Positions 28,818 to 37,301 of a stretch of 64,000 nt of DNA are shown one piece after another (position 1 is the stretch's first letter; every line of letters starts with the position of its first letter). The notes beneath the pieces were generated by a model. It ran no database searches and was not told the origin of the DNA. It saw only the letters and a program-made list of their open reading frames with translations. Source of the stretch: Streptomyces uncialis (GTDB lineage: Bacteria > Actinomycetota > Actinomycetes > Streptomycetales > Streptomycetaceae). The stretch is from the NCBI RefSeq assembly GCF_036250755.1, contig NZ_CP109583.1, positions 2,790,001-2,854,000 on the forward strand, in the 5' to 3' direction. A program made the translations under genes and the position numbers.

Positions 28818-29678
28818 CTAGGCCCGTGGGGGGCGTTGGCAGTGGGGGCAGTAGTAGCTGGAGCGGTTCATCCAGGCGCGGCGGGCCATGGGCGTACCGC
28901 AGCGGTGGCAGGGCAGTCCCTCCCGTCCGTACGCGTCGAGGGACCGGTCGAAGTAGCCGGACTCGCCGTTCACATTGACGTACAGGCTGTCGAAGCTGGT
29001 GCCGCCGACGGCGAGTGCCGCGTTCATCACGTCCCGGACATGGCCGAGGAGCTCGGTGGTGCGGGGGCGGGTGAGTGTCGCGGTGGGGCGGTCGTAGTGC
29101 AGCCGGCTGCGCCACAGCGCCTCGTCGGCGTAGATGTTGCCCACTCCGCTGATCAGGGACTGGTCGAGCAGCGCCCGTTTGACCGTCGTCCGGCGGCGGC
29201 GCAGCGCGGCGTGGAACGCGTCGTCGTCGAAGAGCGGGTCGAGGGGGTCGCGGGCGATGTGCGCGATGACGTCCGGGAGGCCGTCCGGGGTGGTCTCGTG
29301 CAGGCTCAGACCGCCGAAGGTGCGCTGGTCGACGAAGCGGAGTTCCGTGCCGGTGGTGTCGGCGAACCGGACCCGGACCCGCAGATGCTTCTCGTCGGGC
29401 GTGGTGGCGGGCTGGACGAGCAGCTGCCCGCTCATCCCCAGATGCGCGAGGATCGCGACCCCGTGGTCGGCGCCCTCCAGCGGCAGCCAAAGATACTTGC
29501 CCCGGCGCTGCGGGGCACCGATCCGCTCACCGGCCAGCCGGGCGGCGAAGTCCTCGGGTCCGGCGAGATGACGCCGTACCGCGCGCGGGTGCCGGACCTC
29601 GGCCTCGGCGACGGTGCGGTGGGCGACCCAGCGGTCGAGCCCCCTGCGTACGACCTCGACCTCGGGCAGCTCGGGCAT
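28818..29678 (-). CDS. mutM: Formamidopyrimidine-DNA glycosylase
   Basis: 286 residues. It removes 8-oxoguanine and FaPy lesions and nicks abasic sites. The N-terminus [14 protein letters not shown] supplies the catalytic Pro (after Met removal) and Glu. The H2TH segment is visible ([21 protein letters not shown]), and the C-terminal zinc finger [11 protein letters not shown]...YYCPHC is complete. It follows rnc by 98 bp, as in many actinobacteria. Confidence 0.97.
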   Translation of the reverse strand: MPELPEVEVVRRGLDRWVAHRTVAEAEVRHPRAVRRHLAGPEDFAARLAGERIGAPQRRGKYLWLPLEGADHGVAILAHLGMSGQLLVQPATTPDEKHLRVRVRFADTTGTELRFVDQRTFGGLSLHETTPDGLPDVIAHIARDPLDPLFDDDAFHAALRRRRTTVKRALLDQSLISGVGNIYADEALWRSRLHYDRPTATLTRPRTTELLGHVRDVMNAALAVGGTSFDSLYVNVNGESGYFDRSLDAYGREGLPCHRCGTPMARRAWMNRSSYYCPHCQRPPRA

Positions 29679-29776
29679 CGGTGTCCTCCGGGTCGGGCGC
29701 GGGGGCGGATCGGGGGGAGAGACGTGAGGAGCGCCCGCCCCGTCGGGGGTGGGCGCTCCTCACGGAACTGCTTCGC

Positions 29777-30631
29777 TCAGGCGTTCGAGGGGGTGTCGGC
29801 GTTCCCCTCGGCCAGGGCTTCCTGCTCGTCGGCTTGCTGCTCGCCGGCTTCCTGCTCGTCGGCTTCCGGTTCGGCCTCGGCGGCGGCTGCCCGCCGGTCC
29901 GCGTCCGCCCGGATCGCCCGCCAGGCCGACTCGGCGGCCTGCTGCTCCGCTTCCTTCTTGCTGCGGCCGGTACCGGTGCCGTACGAGACACCACCGACGC
30001 GGGCAGCAGCGGTGAAGGTCTTCTCGTGGTCGGGCCCGGTCTCCGTGACCAGGTACTCCGGGACCCCGAGGCCCTCGGTCGCGGTGAGTTCCTGGAGGCT
30101 GGTCTTCCAGTCCAGTCCGGCACCGAGATTCGAGGACTTCTCGATCAGCGGGTCGAAGAGCCGGTGGACAAGCTCCGCCGCCGCTTCGAGACCCTGGTCG
30201 AGATAGACGGCACCGATCACCGCTTCGAGCGTGTCGGCGAGGATCGAGGCCTTGTCACGGCCACCGGTCCCCTCCTCACCCCGCCCGAGCCGGATGAAGG
30301 CACCGAGGTCGAGTCCACGGCCCACCTCCGCCAGCGCACGCGAATTGACCACCGCGGCCCGCAGCTTGGCGAGCTGCCCTTCGGGCAGATCGGGATGGCT
30401 GCGGTACAGGGTGTCCGTGACGACGAGGCCGAGCACGGAGTCCCCGAGGAACTCCAGCCGCTCGTTCGTCGGCAGACCGCCGTTCTCGTACGCGTACGAG
30501 CGGTGGGTCAGCGCACGCACGAGAAGGGCGGACTCCAGCTGATAGCCGAGCCGCCCTTCCAGAAGCGTGTGGGACGAAGCCGTCGAGCCACCCCCGTGCA
30601 GACCGGGGTCACTCTTCTTGGCGTCTGGCAT
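29777..30631 (-). CDS. rnc: Ribonuclease III
   Basis: 284 residues from the ATG at 30631 ([14 protein letters not shown]). The catalytic domain contains the family signature [16 protein letters not shown] (about residues 60-75) and the second acidic cluster [17 protein letters not shown]-terminal double-stranded RNA-binding domain follows ([21 protein letters not shown]), then an acidic Glu/Ala/Gln tail. It processes rRNA and regulatory RNAs; in Streptomyces the orthologue (AbsB) is required for antibiotic production. Downstream of rpmF by 19 bp. Confidence 0.97.
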   Translation of the reverse strand: MPDAKKSDPGLHGGGSTASSHTLLEGRLGYQLESALLVRALTHRSYAYENGGLPTNERLEFLGDSVLGLVVTDTLYRSHPDLPEGQLAKLRAAVVNSRALAEVGRGLDLGAFIRLGRGEEGTGGRDKASILADTLEAVIGAVYLDQGLEAAAELVHRLFDPLIEKSSNLGAGLDWKTSLQELTATEGLGVPEYLVTETGPDHEKTFTAAARVGGVSYGTGTGRSKKEAEQQAAESAWRAIRADADRRAAAAEAEPEADEQEAGEQQADEQEALAEGNADTPSNA

Positions 30632-30650
30632 CGTGCCCCTCACCAGCCGC

Positions 30651-30824
30651 TCAGACCTCGAGGACCTGGCGCTTGTTGTACGTGCCGCAAGCGGGGCACG
30701 CGATGTGCTGCAGCTTGGGCTCGTGGCAGCGCTCGCACGCAACCAGGTTGGGGACCGCAGCCTTCCACTGCGACCGGCGGTGGCGCGTGTTGCTGCGCGA
30801 CATCTTCCGCTTCGGAACAGCCAC
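30651..30824 (-). CDS. rpmF: 50S ribosomal protein L32 (zinc-binding form)
   Basis: 57 residues from the GTG at 30824 ([21 protein letters not shown]). Two CxxC pairs (CERCHEP and CPACGTY) show the zinc-containing C+ paralogue. It ends NKRQVLEV. It lies 2 bp after yceD and 19 bp before rnc, the standard yceD-rpmF-rnc operon. Confidence 0.97.
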   Translation of the reverse strand: MAVPKRKMSRSNTRHRRSQWKAAVPNLVACERCHEPKLQHIACPACGTYNKRQVLEV

Positions 30825-30826
30825 GG

Positions 30827-31480
30827 CTACTTCTCCTGCTTCTCGTCGACGCCCGCTTCGGCGCCGCTCATGTCGTCCTTCTCGCCGTCCTGGATGGAAT
30901 CAGCGAGTCCTTGCAGTGCCGCCCAACGGATGTCGACGGCGTCGTGGCGGTGGTCCGGGTTGTCCGCCAGCCGTACTCCGCATTCGGAGCACAGTCCCTG
31001 GCAGTCGTCCTGGCACACCGGCTGCATGGGCAGCGTGAGCACCACCGCGTCGCGCAGCACTGATTCGAGGTCGAACATTCCGTCCTCGATGAAGAGCCTG
31101 TCCTCGTCGTTCTCGGTGTCGTCGCCCGGTTCCGTGATCGCACGGCCCCGCTCATCGCCATCGGGGTACGAGAACATCTCCTGGAAGTCCGCTTGGAGCT
31201 CAAGCTCCAGCGACTCCAGACACCTTACGCACTCCCCTTCGGCCGTCGCATGGGCGGTGCCTGTGACAAGCACCCCTTCCATGACCGACTCAAGGCGTAT
31301 CTCCAGCCTGACCGGGGCGCCCGCGGGCACTCCGATCACACCGGGGATACCGAAGACGGCGTCCCCGGAGGGCGCGTCGATCGTGCGGGTCAGCCGCTGG
31401 AGCGCACCAGGACGCCGACCCAGCTCGTGCGTATCGAACACGAGGGGATCGCGGTGGTCGAGGCGGGCTTTCAGGGCCAT
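30827..31480 (-). CDS. yceD: YceD/DUF177 family rRNA accumulation protein
   Basis: 217 residues, ATG at 31480. DUF177 proteins assist accumulation of 23S rRNA; the gene precedes rpmF in nearly all bacteria. Visible blocks are [21 protein letters not shown] at the start, the [20 protein letters not shown] motif, and a second cysteine group [15 protein letters not shown] that likely binds zinc. The C-terminus is acidic and charged. First gene of the yceD-rpmF-rnc-mutM set. Confidence 0.92.
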   Translation of the reverse strand: MALKARLDHRDPLVFDTHELGRRPGALQRLTRTIDAPSGDAVFGIPGVIGVPAGAPVRLEIRLESVMEGVLVTGTAHATAEGECVRCLESLELELQADFQEMFSYPDGDERGRAITEPGDDTENDEDRLFIEDGMFDLESVLRDAVVLTLPMQPVCQDDCQGLCSECGVRLADNPDHRHDAVDIRWAALQGLADSIQDGEKDDMSGAEAGVDEKQEK

Positions 31481-31700
31481 TCCTGCTTTCGATCATTCGG
31501 AGCGGCTGCCGTAGCCCATGGCAATGGGGTCCGGCGAGCTGCGAAGGGAGCGGTCGTACGCATGCAGCACACGACCGAAGAGCCAGGATACTGGACCTTT
31601 CGCTCTCCTCCCAATCGGCCCCATGCCTCCCCGTCCGGGAGGCCGGGAGCCGGGCCGCGCGCGGGCGGCGCCCCGGGCCGCGAGGGCCCGGACCGCCGCC

Positions 31701-32822
31701 CTACGGCCGGTCCTGCTCGTACTGGCGCAGCTGCTCCGGCGTGATCATGGTCGTGTCGAAGAGGCTGGTCTCGTCCAGTGTCGTGGGCTGCGGGGCGGCC
31801 TGCTGGCCGGGCACCTCGTAGCCGCCGTGCGCCGGGGCCGCCCCCTCGTACGTCTGCGGTACGGGCTGCTGCTGCGCGTAGCCGTAGGGGTCCTGGTCCT
31901 GGTAGCCGTACGTGTGCTGCTGCTGGCCGTAGACCTGCTGGTATCCGTACGGGTCCTGCTGCTGCGCGTAGCCGTACTGCTCCTGCTCCGCGTACGCGGG
32001 CGCGGGCGCCTGGGCCGGGATGGCGGGCGCCGGGACGGCCGGAGGCGCGGGCGGGGGCCCCGGCGGGGCCGCGCGGCGGCCCCGGGAGGGTGCCGCGGCG
32101 GCCTGCTCGGAGAGCGCGGCGAGGTCCGCGAGGTAGTCGGCGTCACTGGTGGGGCGCGGGGAGTCCGCTCCCTCGCCGAGCGAGCCGAGCTCGTCCTCGA
32201 CGACCCTGCCGTGCAGCTTCTGCCGTCCCCGGCCGACCGCGTCCAGGGTCTTGGCGAGGACGGCCTCGAAGGCCCTGAGCTTGACGTCGACGTACTCGTC
32301 GGCACGGCGGCGCAGGGTCTCGGGGTCGTGGCTGCGCTCGGGGGCCTCGGCGTAGTCGGGGTCCTGGTGGTCGCCGGGAGCGGCGCCGAGGAGCTTGTCG
32401 CGGCCCCGGCCGACCGAGCCGAGGGTCTTGGTCAGGACGACCTCGAAGTTCGCGAGCTTGGAGTCGACGTAGTCGTCGGCCTCGGCGCGGATCTCGACGG
32501 CCTCCTCGCGGGCCTCGGTGAGGATGCGCTCGGCCTCGTCCTGGGAGCGGCGGGCGACCTCGGTGTCCGCGATCAGGGAGCCGCGCTCCTGGTGGGCGGC
32601 GCTGATGATCCGACCGGCCTCCTCACGGGCGCGGGCGACCACTTCCTCCTGGCCGCCGATCAGCTCACGCGCCTGGGCGAGCGAGCCGGGCAGCGCCTCG
32701 CGCACCTCTTCCAGCAGCGCGAGCAGTTCGGCCCGGTTGACCACGCACGAGGCGGACATGGGCATGGAGCGGGCGCTGCCGACCGTCGTGACGATCTCGT
32801 CGAGCTTCTTCTGCACGTCCAC
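31701..32822 (-). CDS. DivIVA/ATP-synthase-b-like coiled-coil protein with Gln/Tyr-rich tail
   Basis: 373 residues from the GTG at 32822 (VDVQKKLDEIVTTVGSARSM). Residues 35-205 are coiled coil and include an internal duplication 60 residues apart (YVDSKLANFEVVLTKTLGSV at 118-137 and YVDVKLRAFEAVLAKTLDAV at 178-197, each followed by GRGR). Residues 250-275 are Pro/Ala-rich. Residues 277-320 are a Gln/Tyr/Gly-rich low-complexity tract. Relatives are annotated as cell division initiation proteins, but no direct role is shown. It lies between yceD and coaD. Confidence 0.85.
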   Translation of the reverse strand: MDVQKKLDEIVTTVGSARSMPMSASCVVNRAELLALLEEVREALPGSLAQARELIGGQEEVVARAREEAGRIISAAHQERGSLIADTEVARRSQDEAERILTEAREEAVEIRAEADDYVDSKLANFEVVLTKTLGSVGRGRDKLLGAAPGDHQDPDYAEAPERSHDPETLRRRADEYVDVKLRAFEAVLAKTLDAVGRGRQKLHGRVVEDELGSLGEGADSPRPTSDADYLADLAALSEQAAAAPSRGRRAAPPGPPPAPPAVPAPAIPAQAPAPAYAEQEQYGYAQQQDPYGYQQVYGQQQHTYGYQDQDPYGYAQQQPVPQTYEGAAPAHGGYEVPGQQAAPQPTTLDETSLFDTTMITPEQLRQYEQDRP

Positions 32823-32931
32823 CGTGTGCTCGCCACTCCCTGTGCCTTGATGTGAGACGGACCAGGCGACTGTAAGGGCAGAGGGCACCGGCCCGACACC
32901 TGGTGACGGACCATCAGCAAGGGGGCAGGGC

Positions 32932-33456
32932 TCAGTCCCCGGCCTTCCCGCGCTCGCGCAGCCGGTCCCCCAGCTCGCCGAGGACGGTCGGCGGAACCAG
33001 GTGGGAGACATCGCCGCCCCAGGCGGCGACCTCCTTGACCAGCGACGACGACAGGAAGCTGTAGGTGGGGTTCGTGGGGACGAAGAGGGTCTCCACCCCC
33101 GAGAGGCCGATGTTCATCTGGGCCATCTGGAGCTCGTAGTCGAAATCGCTGACGGCCCGCAGCCCCTTGACGATCGCGGGGATGTCGCGCTGCTTGCAGA
33201 AGTCGACCAGGAGGCCGTGGAAGGACTCCACGACGACGTTGCCGTACTCGGCGGTGACCTCGCGGATCAGCTCGATCCGCTCCTCGATCGTGAACAGTCC
33301 CTTCTTGGACTGGTTGATCATCACCGCGACATAGATCTCGTCGTACAGCTTGGAGGCACGGGCGATGATGTCGAGATGGCCATTGGTGATGGGGTCGAAT
33401 GACCCCGGACAGACGGCGCGGCGCAACTCAGTTCCCTCGCTCTCCGGTCCGGTCAT
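32932..33456 (-). CDS. coaD: Phosphopantetheine adenylyltransferase
   Basis: 174 residues from the ATG at 33456. It makes dephospho-CoA from 4'-phosphopantetheine and ATP. The nucleotidyltransferase motif is [15 protein letters not shown] (T/HxGH) near residue 18, with [16 protein letters not shown] and the [18 protein letters not shown] block (Ser/Thr-rich ATP site). Family length is usual. The start overlaps the stop of rsmD by 4 bp (ATGA), so the two are co-translated. Confidence 0.97.
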   Translation of the reverse strand: MTGPESEGTELRRAVCPGSFDPITNGHLDIIARASKLYDEIYVAVMINQSKKGLFTIEERIELIREVTAEYGNVVVESFHGLLVDFCKQRDIPAIVKGLRAVSDFDYELQMAQMNIGLSGVETLFVPTNPTYSFLSSSLVKEVAAWGGDVSHLVPPTVLGELGDRLRERGKAGD

Positions 33457-34055
33457 GGGGCGTTTTCGCACGTGGGCGCGGTGTCGCTGATGGCGGCGGC
33501 GCGACCGTACCAAAGGGTCCCTTCGCCGTAGCGGCGGGACCGGACGGCCTCGAAACCCTCCGGCCAGGGGAACGTGCCTCCCCTGGTACCGCGTTCCACG
33601 GTGACGAGCGCGTCGCCTGTGAGCCAGCCCTGGGCACGGAGTGTGAGCAGGATCTCGCCAAGATCGCCGTCCGGGACGGCGTAGGGCGGGTCGAGGAACA
33701 CCACGTCGTAGGGCTCCTGGGGGGCCGGTCCGGCGACGGCCTGCTCGGCCTTCCCGGGCCGTACCTCGGCGCCCGGCAGCCCCAGTACGCGGACGTTCTC
33801 CTTGATCACGCGGACGGCGCGGGGGTCCGCCTCGACGAGCAGCGCGTGGGCCGCGCCGCGGGACAGCGCCTCCAGCGCGACGGCGCCGGAGCCCGCGTAC
33901 AGGTCCGCCACCCGGATGCCGTGCAGCGTGCCGAGCAGGGACTCCCAGGTCGAGAAGAGTCCTTCACGCGCGCGGTCGGAGGTGGGGCGGGTACCGGTCC
34001 CCGGGGGGACGGCCAGCCGTCGTCCTCCGGCGGCTCCGGCGATCACGCGGGTCAT
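33453..34055 (-). CDS. rsmD: 16S rRNA (guanine966-N2)-methyltransferase
   Basis: 200 residues, ATG at 34055. Rossmann-fold methyltransferase with motif [19 protein letters not shown] and the catalytic [10 protein letters not shown] (DPPY, family NPPY-like). It starts [19 protein letters not shown] with the [15 protein letters not shown] block typical of RsmD. Coupled to coaD, the common bacterial pair. Confidence 0.96.
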   Translation of the reverse strand: MTRVIAGAAGGRRLAVPPGTGTRPTSDRAREGLFSTWESLLGTLHGIRVADLYAGSGAVALEALSRGAAHALLVEADPRAVRVIKENVRVLGLPGAEVRPGKAEQAVAGPAPQEPYDVVFLDPPYAVPDGDLGEILLTLRAQGWLTGDALVTVERGTRGGTFPWPEGFEAVRSRRYGEGTLWYGRAAAISDTAPTCENAP

Positions 34056-34740
34056 AGGTGCGTCTTGCCCTTCGGCAGCGGTCGGTCACGGTCACGCCCA
34101 CGATATGGCGTCCCCCGGGCCCCGGCAGCTCGCCTTCGCTTGCGCTTGCGAGGATTGCGGTGCGGGTCGCCTTCGCTCGCGCCCCCGGGTTTCTTGTGCT
34201 GGGCCCACTTCGTCCCTGCACGGGTCGCTCGTGGGGTGCGCGGTTCCCCGCGCCCCTGGGTCGCGCCCCTTGCGGTAGCCGCTCGGCTGCGGATGGTCCT
34301 TGGTTGCTCGCGCGGTTCCCCGCGCACCTTCGGGGGCGCCCCTTGCGGTTCCCGTTCGGGTGCGGGTGGTCCATGGTTGCTCGCGCAGTTCCCCGCGCCC
34401 CTTCGGGGGCGCCCCTTGCGGTAGCCGCTCGGCTGCGGATGGTCCTTGGTTGCTCGCGCAGTTCCCCGCGCACCTTCGGGGGCGCCCCTTGCGGTTCCCG
34501 TTCGGGTGCGGGTGGTCCATGGTTGCTCGCGCGGTTCCCCGCGCCCTTTCGGGGGCGCCCACCTGGGGCTGTTCTCGGTCTGCGGGAGGGGGTGGGTGGG
34601 ACGGAGGATCCCGACCTGCACCGACCCGAAGAACCGGCCGGACGCGTCCCGAAGGGGCGCGGGGAACTGCGCACCCACGGACGGCCCGCGCGGGAAGCAC
34701 GTACGCCCAGCACAAGAAACCCAGGGCGTGAGCGAAAGGA
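34056..34740. repeat. Mosaic repeat cluster D (recG - rsmD gap)
   Basis: Plus-oriented units at 34238-34257, 34310-34329, 34383-34402, 34456-34475 and 34529-34548; the last four are spaced exactly 73 bp. A minus-oriented unit lies at 34653-34672. Between them a short version of the shared central core is present (about 34579-34650, with GGATCCCGACCTGCACCGAC). Hairpins such as GCGCCCCTTCGGGGGCGC follow several units. No real gene; the rsmD promoter must lie at the left edge. Confidence 0.85.
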
Positions 34741-36987
34741 TCACCCCTTCTCCAGGTACCGCTCCCGCTCCGGGTCGACCAGCGCGTCCAGCGCGACCCG
34801 CAACCCCGGCAGGCTGCCGAGCTCAGGATCGGCGGCGACCAGCGCGGTCGCCTCCTCGCGGGCCTCGGCGATGATCTCCTCGTCGTCCACGACGGTGAGC
34901 ACCCGCAGCGACGAGCGCACCCCGGACTGCGCCTGCCCGAGGACATCGCCCTCGCGCCGCTGCTCCAGGTCGATCCGGGACAGCTCGAAGCCGTCGAGCG
35001 TGGAGGCCACCGCGTCGAGCCGCCCGCGCGCGGGGCTCCCCTCGGGCATCTCGCTGACGAGGAGACACAGACCCGGCGCGGAGCCACGGCCCACCCGGCC
35101 CCGGAGCTGATGGAGCTGGGAGACCCCGAAGCGGTCGGCGTCCATGATCACCATCGCGGTGGCGTTGGGCACGTTCACCCCGACCTCGATCACGGTGGTG
35201 GCGACCAGCACATCCGTGTCGCCCGCGGCGAACCGCCGCATCACCGCGTCCTTGTCGTCGGGCGGCATCCGCCCGTGCAGCACCTCGATCCGCAGCCCGC
35301 GCAGGGCACCCGCGGCGAGCTCCGCCGCGATGTCGAGGACGGCGAGCGGCGGACGCTTGTCGGCGGTGGCCTCGGCCTCCTCCTTGGCCGCGGCCTTGGC
35401 ACGGGCCTTCGCGTCGGCGGGGTCGGGCTCCTCGTCCCCGATCCGGGGGCACACCACGTACGCCTGGTGGCCCTTGCCGACCTCCTCGCGGACGCGTTCC
35501 CAGGCGCGGGCCAGGAAGTGCGGCTTGTCGGCGGCGGGGACGACATGGCTGGCGATCGGGGAGCGGCCGGCCGGGAGCTGGTCGAGGACGGAGGTCTCCA
35601 GATCGCCGAAGACGGTCATCGCGACCGTACGCGGGATGGGAGTGGCCGTCATCACCAGCAGATGCGGGGTGCGGCGGATGCCCTCCTCGCCCTGGCTGGG
35701 GCCCTTGCCGCGCAGGGCGTCGCGCTGCTCGACACCGAAGCGGTGCTGTTCGTCGACGACGACGAGGCCCAGGTCGTGGAACTGGACCTTGTCCTCGATC
35801 AGCGCGTGCGTCCCGATGACGATGCCCGCCTCGCCCGTGACCAGGTCCAGCAGGGCCTGGCGGCGGGCCGCGACGCCCATGGAGCCGGTGAGCAGGGTGA
35901 CCTTGGTGCCGTGATCGGCGCCGCCGAGCATGCCGCCCTCGGCCAGCCCGCCCATCATCTCGGTGATGGAGCGGTGGTGCTGCTGGGCGAGGACCTCGGT
36001 GGGCGCGAGCATCGCGGCCTGGCCGCCCGCGTCGACGACGGCGAGCATGGCGCGCAGCGCGACCATGGTCTTGCCGGAGCCGACCTCGCCCTGGAGCAGC
36101 CGGTGCATGGGGTGCTCGGTGGCGAGGTCGTCGAAGATCTCGGCGCTGACCTTGCGCTGGCCGTCGGTGAGGGTGAAGGGCAGCCGGTCGTCGAACGCGG
36201 CGAGGATGCCGTCGGCGGCGGGGCGGCGGGGGGTGGCGGGCAGCAGGGTGTCGCTGAAGCGGCGGCGGGCCAGGGCGACCTGGAGGACGAACGCCTCGTC
36301 CCACTTGAGGCGGGCCCGCGCGTCCTCGACGTCGCGTTTGGTGTGCGGGCGGTGGATCTTCAGCAGGGCCTCGGGCAGCGGGACGAGGGCGCGGCCCTCG
36401 CGCAGCGCGGGCGGCAGCGGGTCCACCGCGTCGGTGACGGACGGCAGGACCGCGTCGACCGCCTTGGCGATCTTCCAGGACTCCAGCTTCGCGGTGGCCG
36501 GGTAGATCGGGATGAGGGCTCCGGCCCAGGAGTCGACGGCGTCGCCCCCGGTGTCGTCCGGGGAGCGGCGCAGCAGTTCGTAGGCGGGGTGGGCGAGCTG
36601 GAGCTTGCGGTTGAACAGGGAGACCTTGCCGGCGAACATCGCGCGGGTGCCCGGCACGAGGTCCTTGTGGGGCTTGTGGACGCCGCGGCCGAAGAAGACG
36701 AGCTGGAGCCGGCCGCTGCCGTCGGTGATGACGACTTCGAGGCGCTGGCCGCTGCCGCCGTTGAACTTGAGGACGCGGGCGGTCTCCACCTGGGCGACGA
36801 CCGTGACGTGTTCGTCCAGGGGGAGGTCGGCGAGGCGGGTCAGCTCGCCCCGCTCGGCGTACCGCCGCGGGTAGTGGTGGAGGAGGTCGCCTACGGTGTG
36901 CAGGTCGAGGGACTCGGCCATCACCTTCGCGGTGGCGGGGCCGAGCACCTTCTTGAGCGGTTCTTCGAGCACGGGCACGGCATCCAT
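34741..36987 (-). CDS. recG: ATP-dependent DNA helicase RecG
   Basis: 748 residues from the ATG at 36987 (MDAVPVLEEPLKKVLGPATAK). It reverses stalled replication forks and branch-migrates Holliday junctions. The N-terminal wedge/OB domain (about 55-200) is followed by the helicase core: Walker A LLQGEVGSGKTM, Walker B VVVDEQHRFG (DEQH), TATPIPRT, and the C-terminal motifs VIEVGVNVPNATAMVIMDADRFG and LHQLRGRVGRG. An Ala/Lys-rich insert (DPADAKARAKAAAKEEAE) in the second RecA lobe is usual for actinobacteria. Divergent from the HSP90-TPR operon. Confidence 0.96.
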   Translation of the reverse strand: MDAVPVLEEPLKKVLGPATAKVMAESLDLHTVGDLLHHYPRRYAERGELTRLADLPLDEHVTVVAQVETARVLKFNGGSGQRLEVVITDGSGRLQLVFFGRGVHKPHKDLVPGTRAMFAGKVSLFNRKLQLAHPAYELLRRSPDDTGGDAVDSWAGALIPIYPATAKLESWKIAKAVDAVLPSVTDAVDPLPPALREGRALVPLPEALLKIHRPHTKRDVEDARARLKWDEAFVLQVALARRRFSDTLLPATPRRPAADGILAAFDDRLPFTLTDGQRKVSAEIFDDLATEHPMHRLLQGEVGSGKTMVALRAMLAVVDAGGQAAMLAPTEVLAQQHHRSITEMMGGLAEGGMLGGADHGTKVTLLTGSMGVAARRQALLDLVTGEAGIVIGTHALIEDKVQFHDLGLVVVDEQHRFGVEQRDALRGKGPSQGEEGIRRTPHLLVMTATPIPRTVAMTVFGDLETSVLDQLPAGRSPIASHVVPAADKPHFLARAWERVREEVGKGHQAYVVCPRIGDEEPDPADAKARAKAAAKEEAEATADKRPPLAVLDIAAELAAGALRGLRIEVLHGRMPPDDKDAVMRRFAAGDTDVLVATTVIEVGVNVPNATAMVIMDADRFGVSQLHQLRGRVGRGSAPGLCLLVSEMPEGSPARGRLDAVASTLDGFELSRIDLEQRREGDVLGQAQSGVRSSLRVLTVVDDEEIIAEAREEATALVAADPELGSLPGLRVALDALVDPERERYLEKG

Positions 36988-37301
36988 TGCACACCACGGC
37001 ACTGACATCGTCGTAGATCCCCGCGATTTCGGGGGGAAAGTCGCTGGTCAGCCGGTTCGGCCGGATGAGTTCGCCGACCGTGGGGCGCGGGTGGGACGGC
37101 TGGGTCCGCGAAGCGGTCGGGGGGCGGTCCCGGCCGGTGGGACCCGGTCCGTTCCGGCGGGCGGGGGACCGGACTTGCGTGCGGCGGACACCGGTGTGAG
37201 GACAGGGCCTAGGATGACCTGGCCCCAGCCCGCTCGCGGTCACCGGTTCGCGGGACCGCCCGACCCGCGCCGTCGTCCTTCCCCCCACCGGCGCAGCGAC
37301 G
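36988..37301. promoter_or_regulatory. Divergent region recG / HSP90 gene
   Basis: 314 bp. A plus-strand promoter candidate is TAGGAT (37210-37215) with CGGACA 19 bp upstream, about 85 bp before the HSP90 start. No CIRCE (TTAGCACTC inverted repeat) or HAIR (CTTGAGT inverted repeat) element is visible, so classic HrcA or HspR heat-shock control is not supported. Confidence 0.4.

Noticed and set aside
36988..37301. CIRCE or HAIR heat-shock operators before the HSP90 gene
   Set aside because: Neither inverted repeat is present on either strand.
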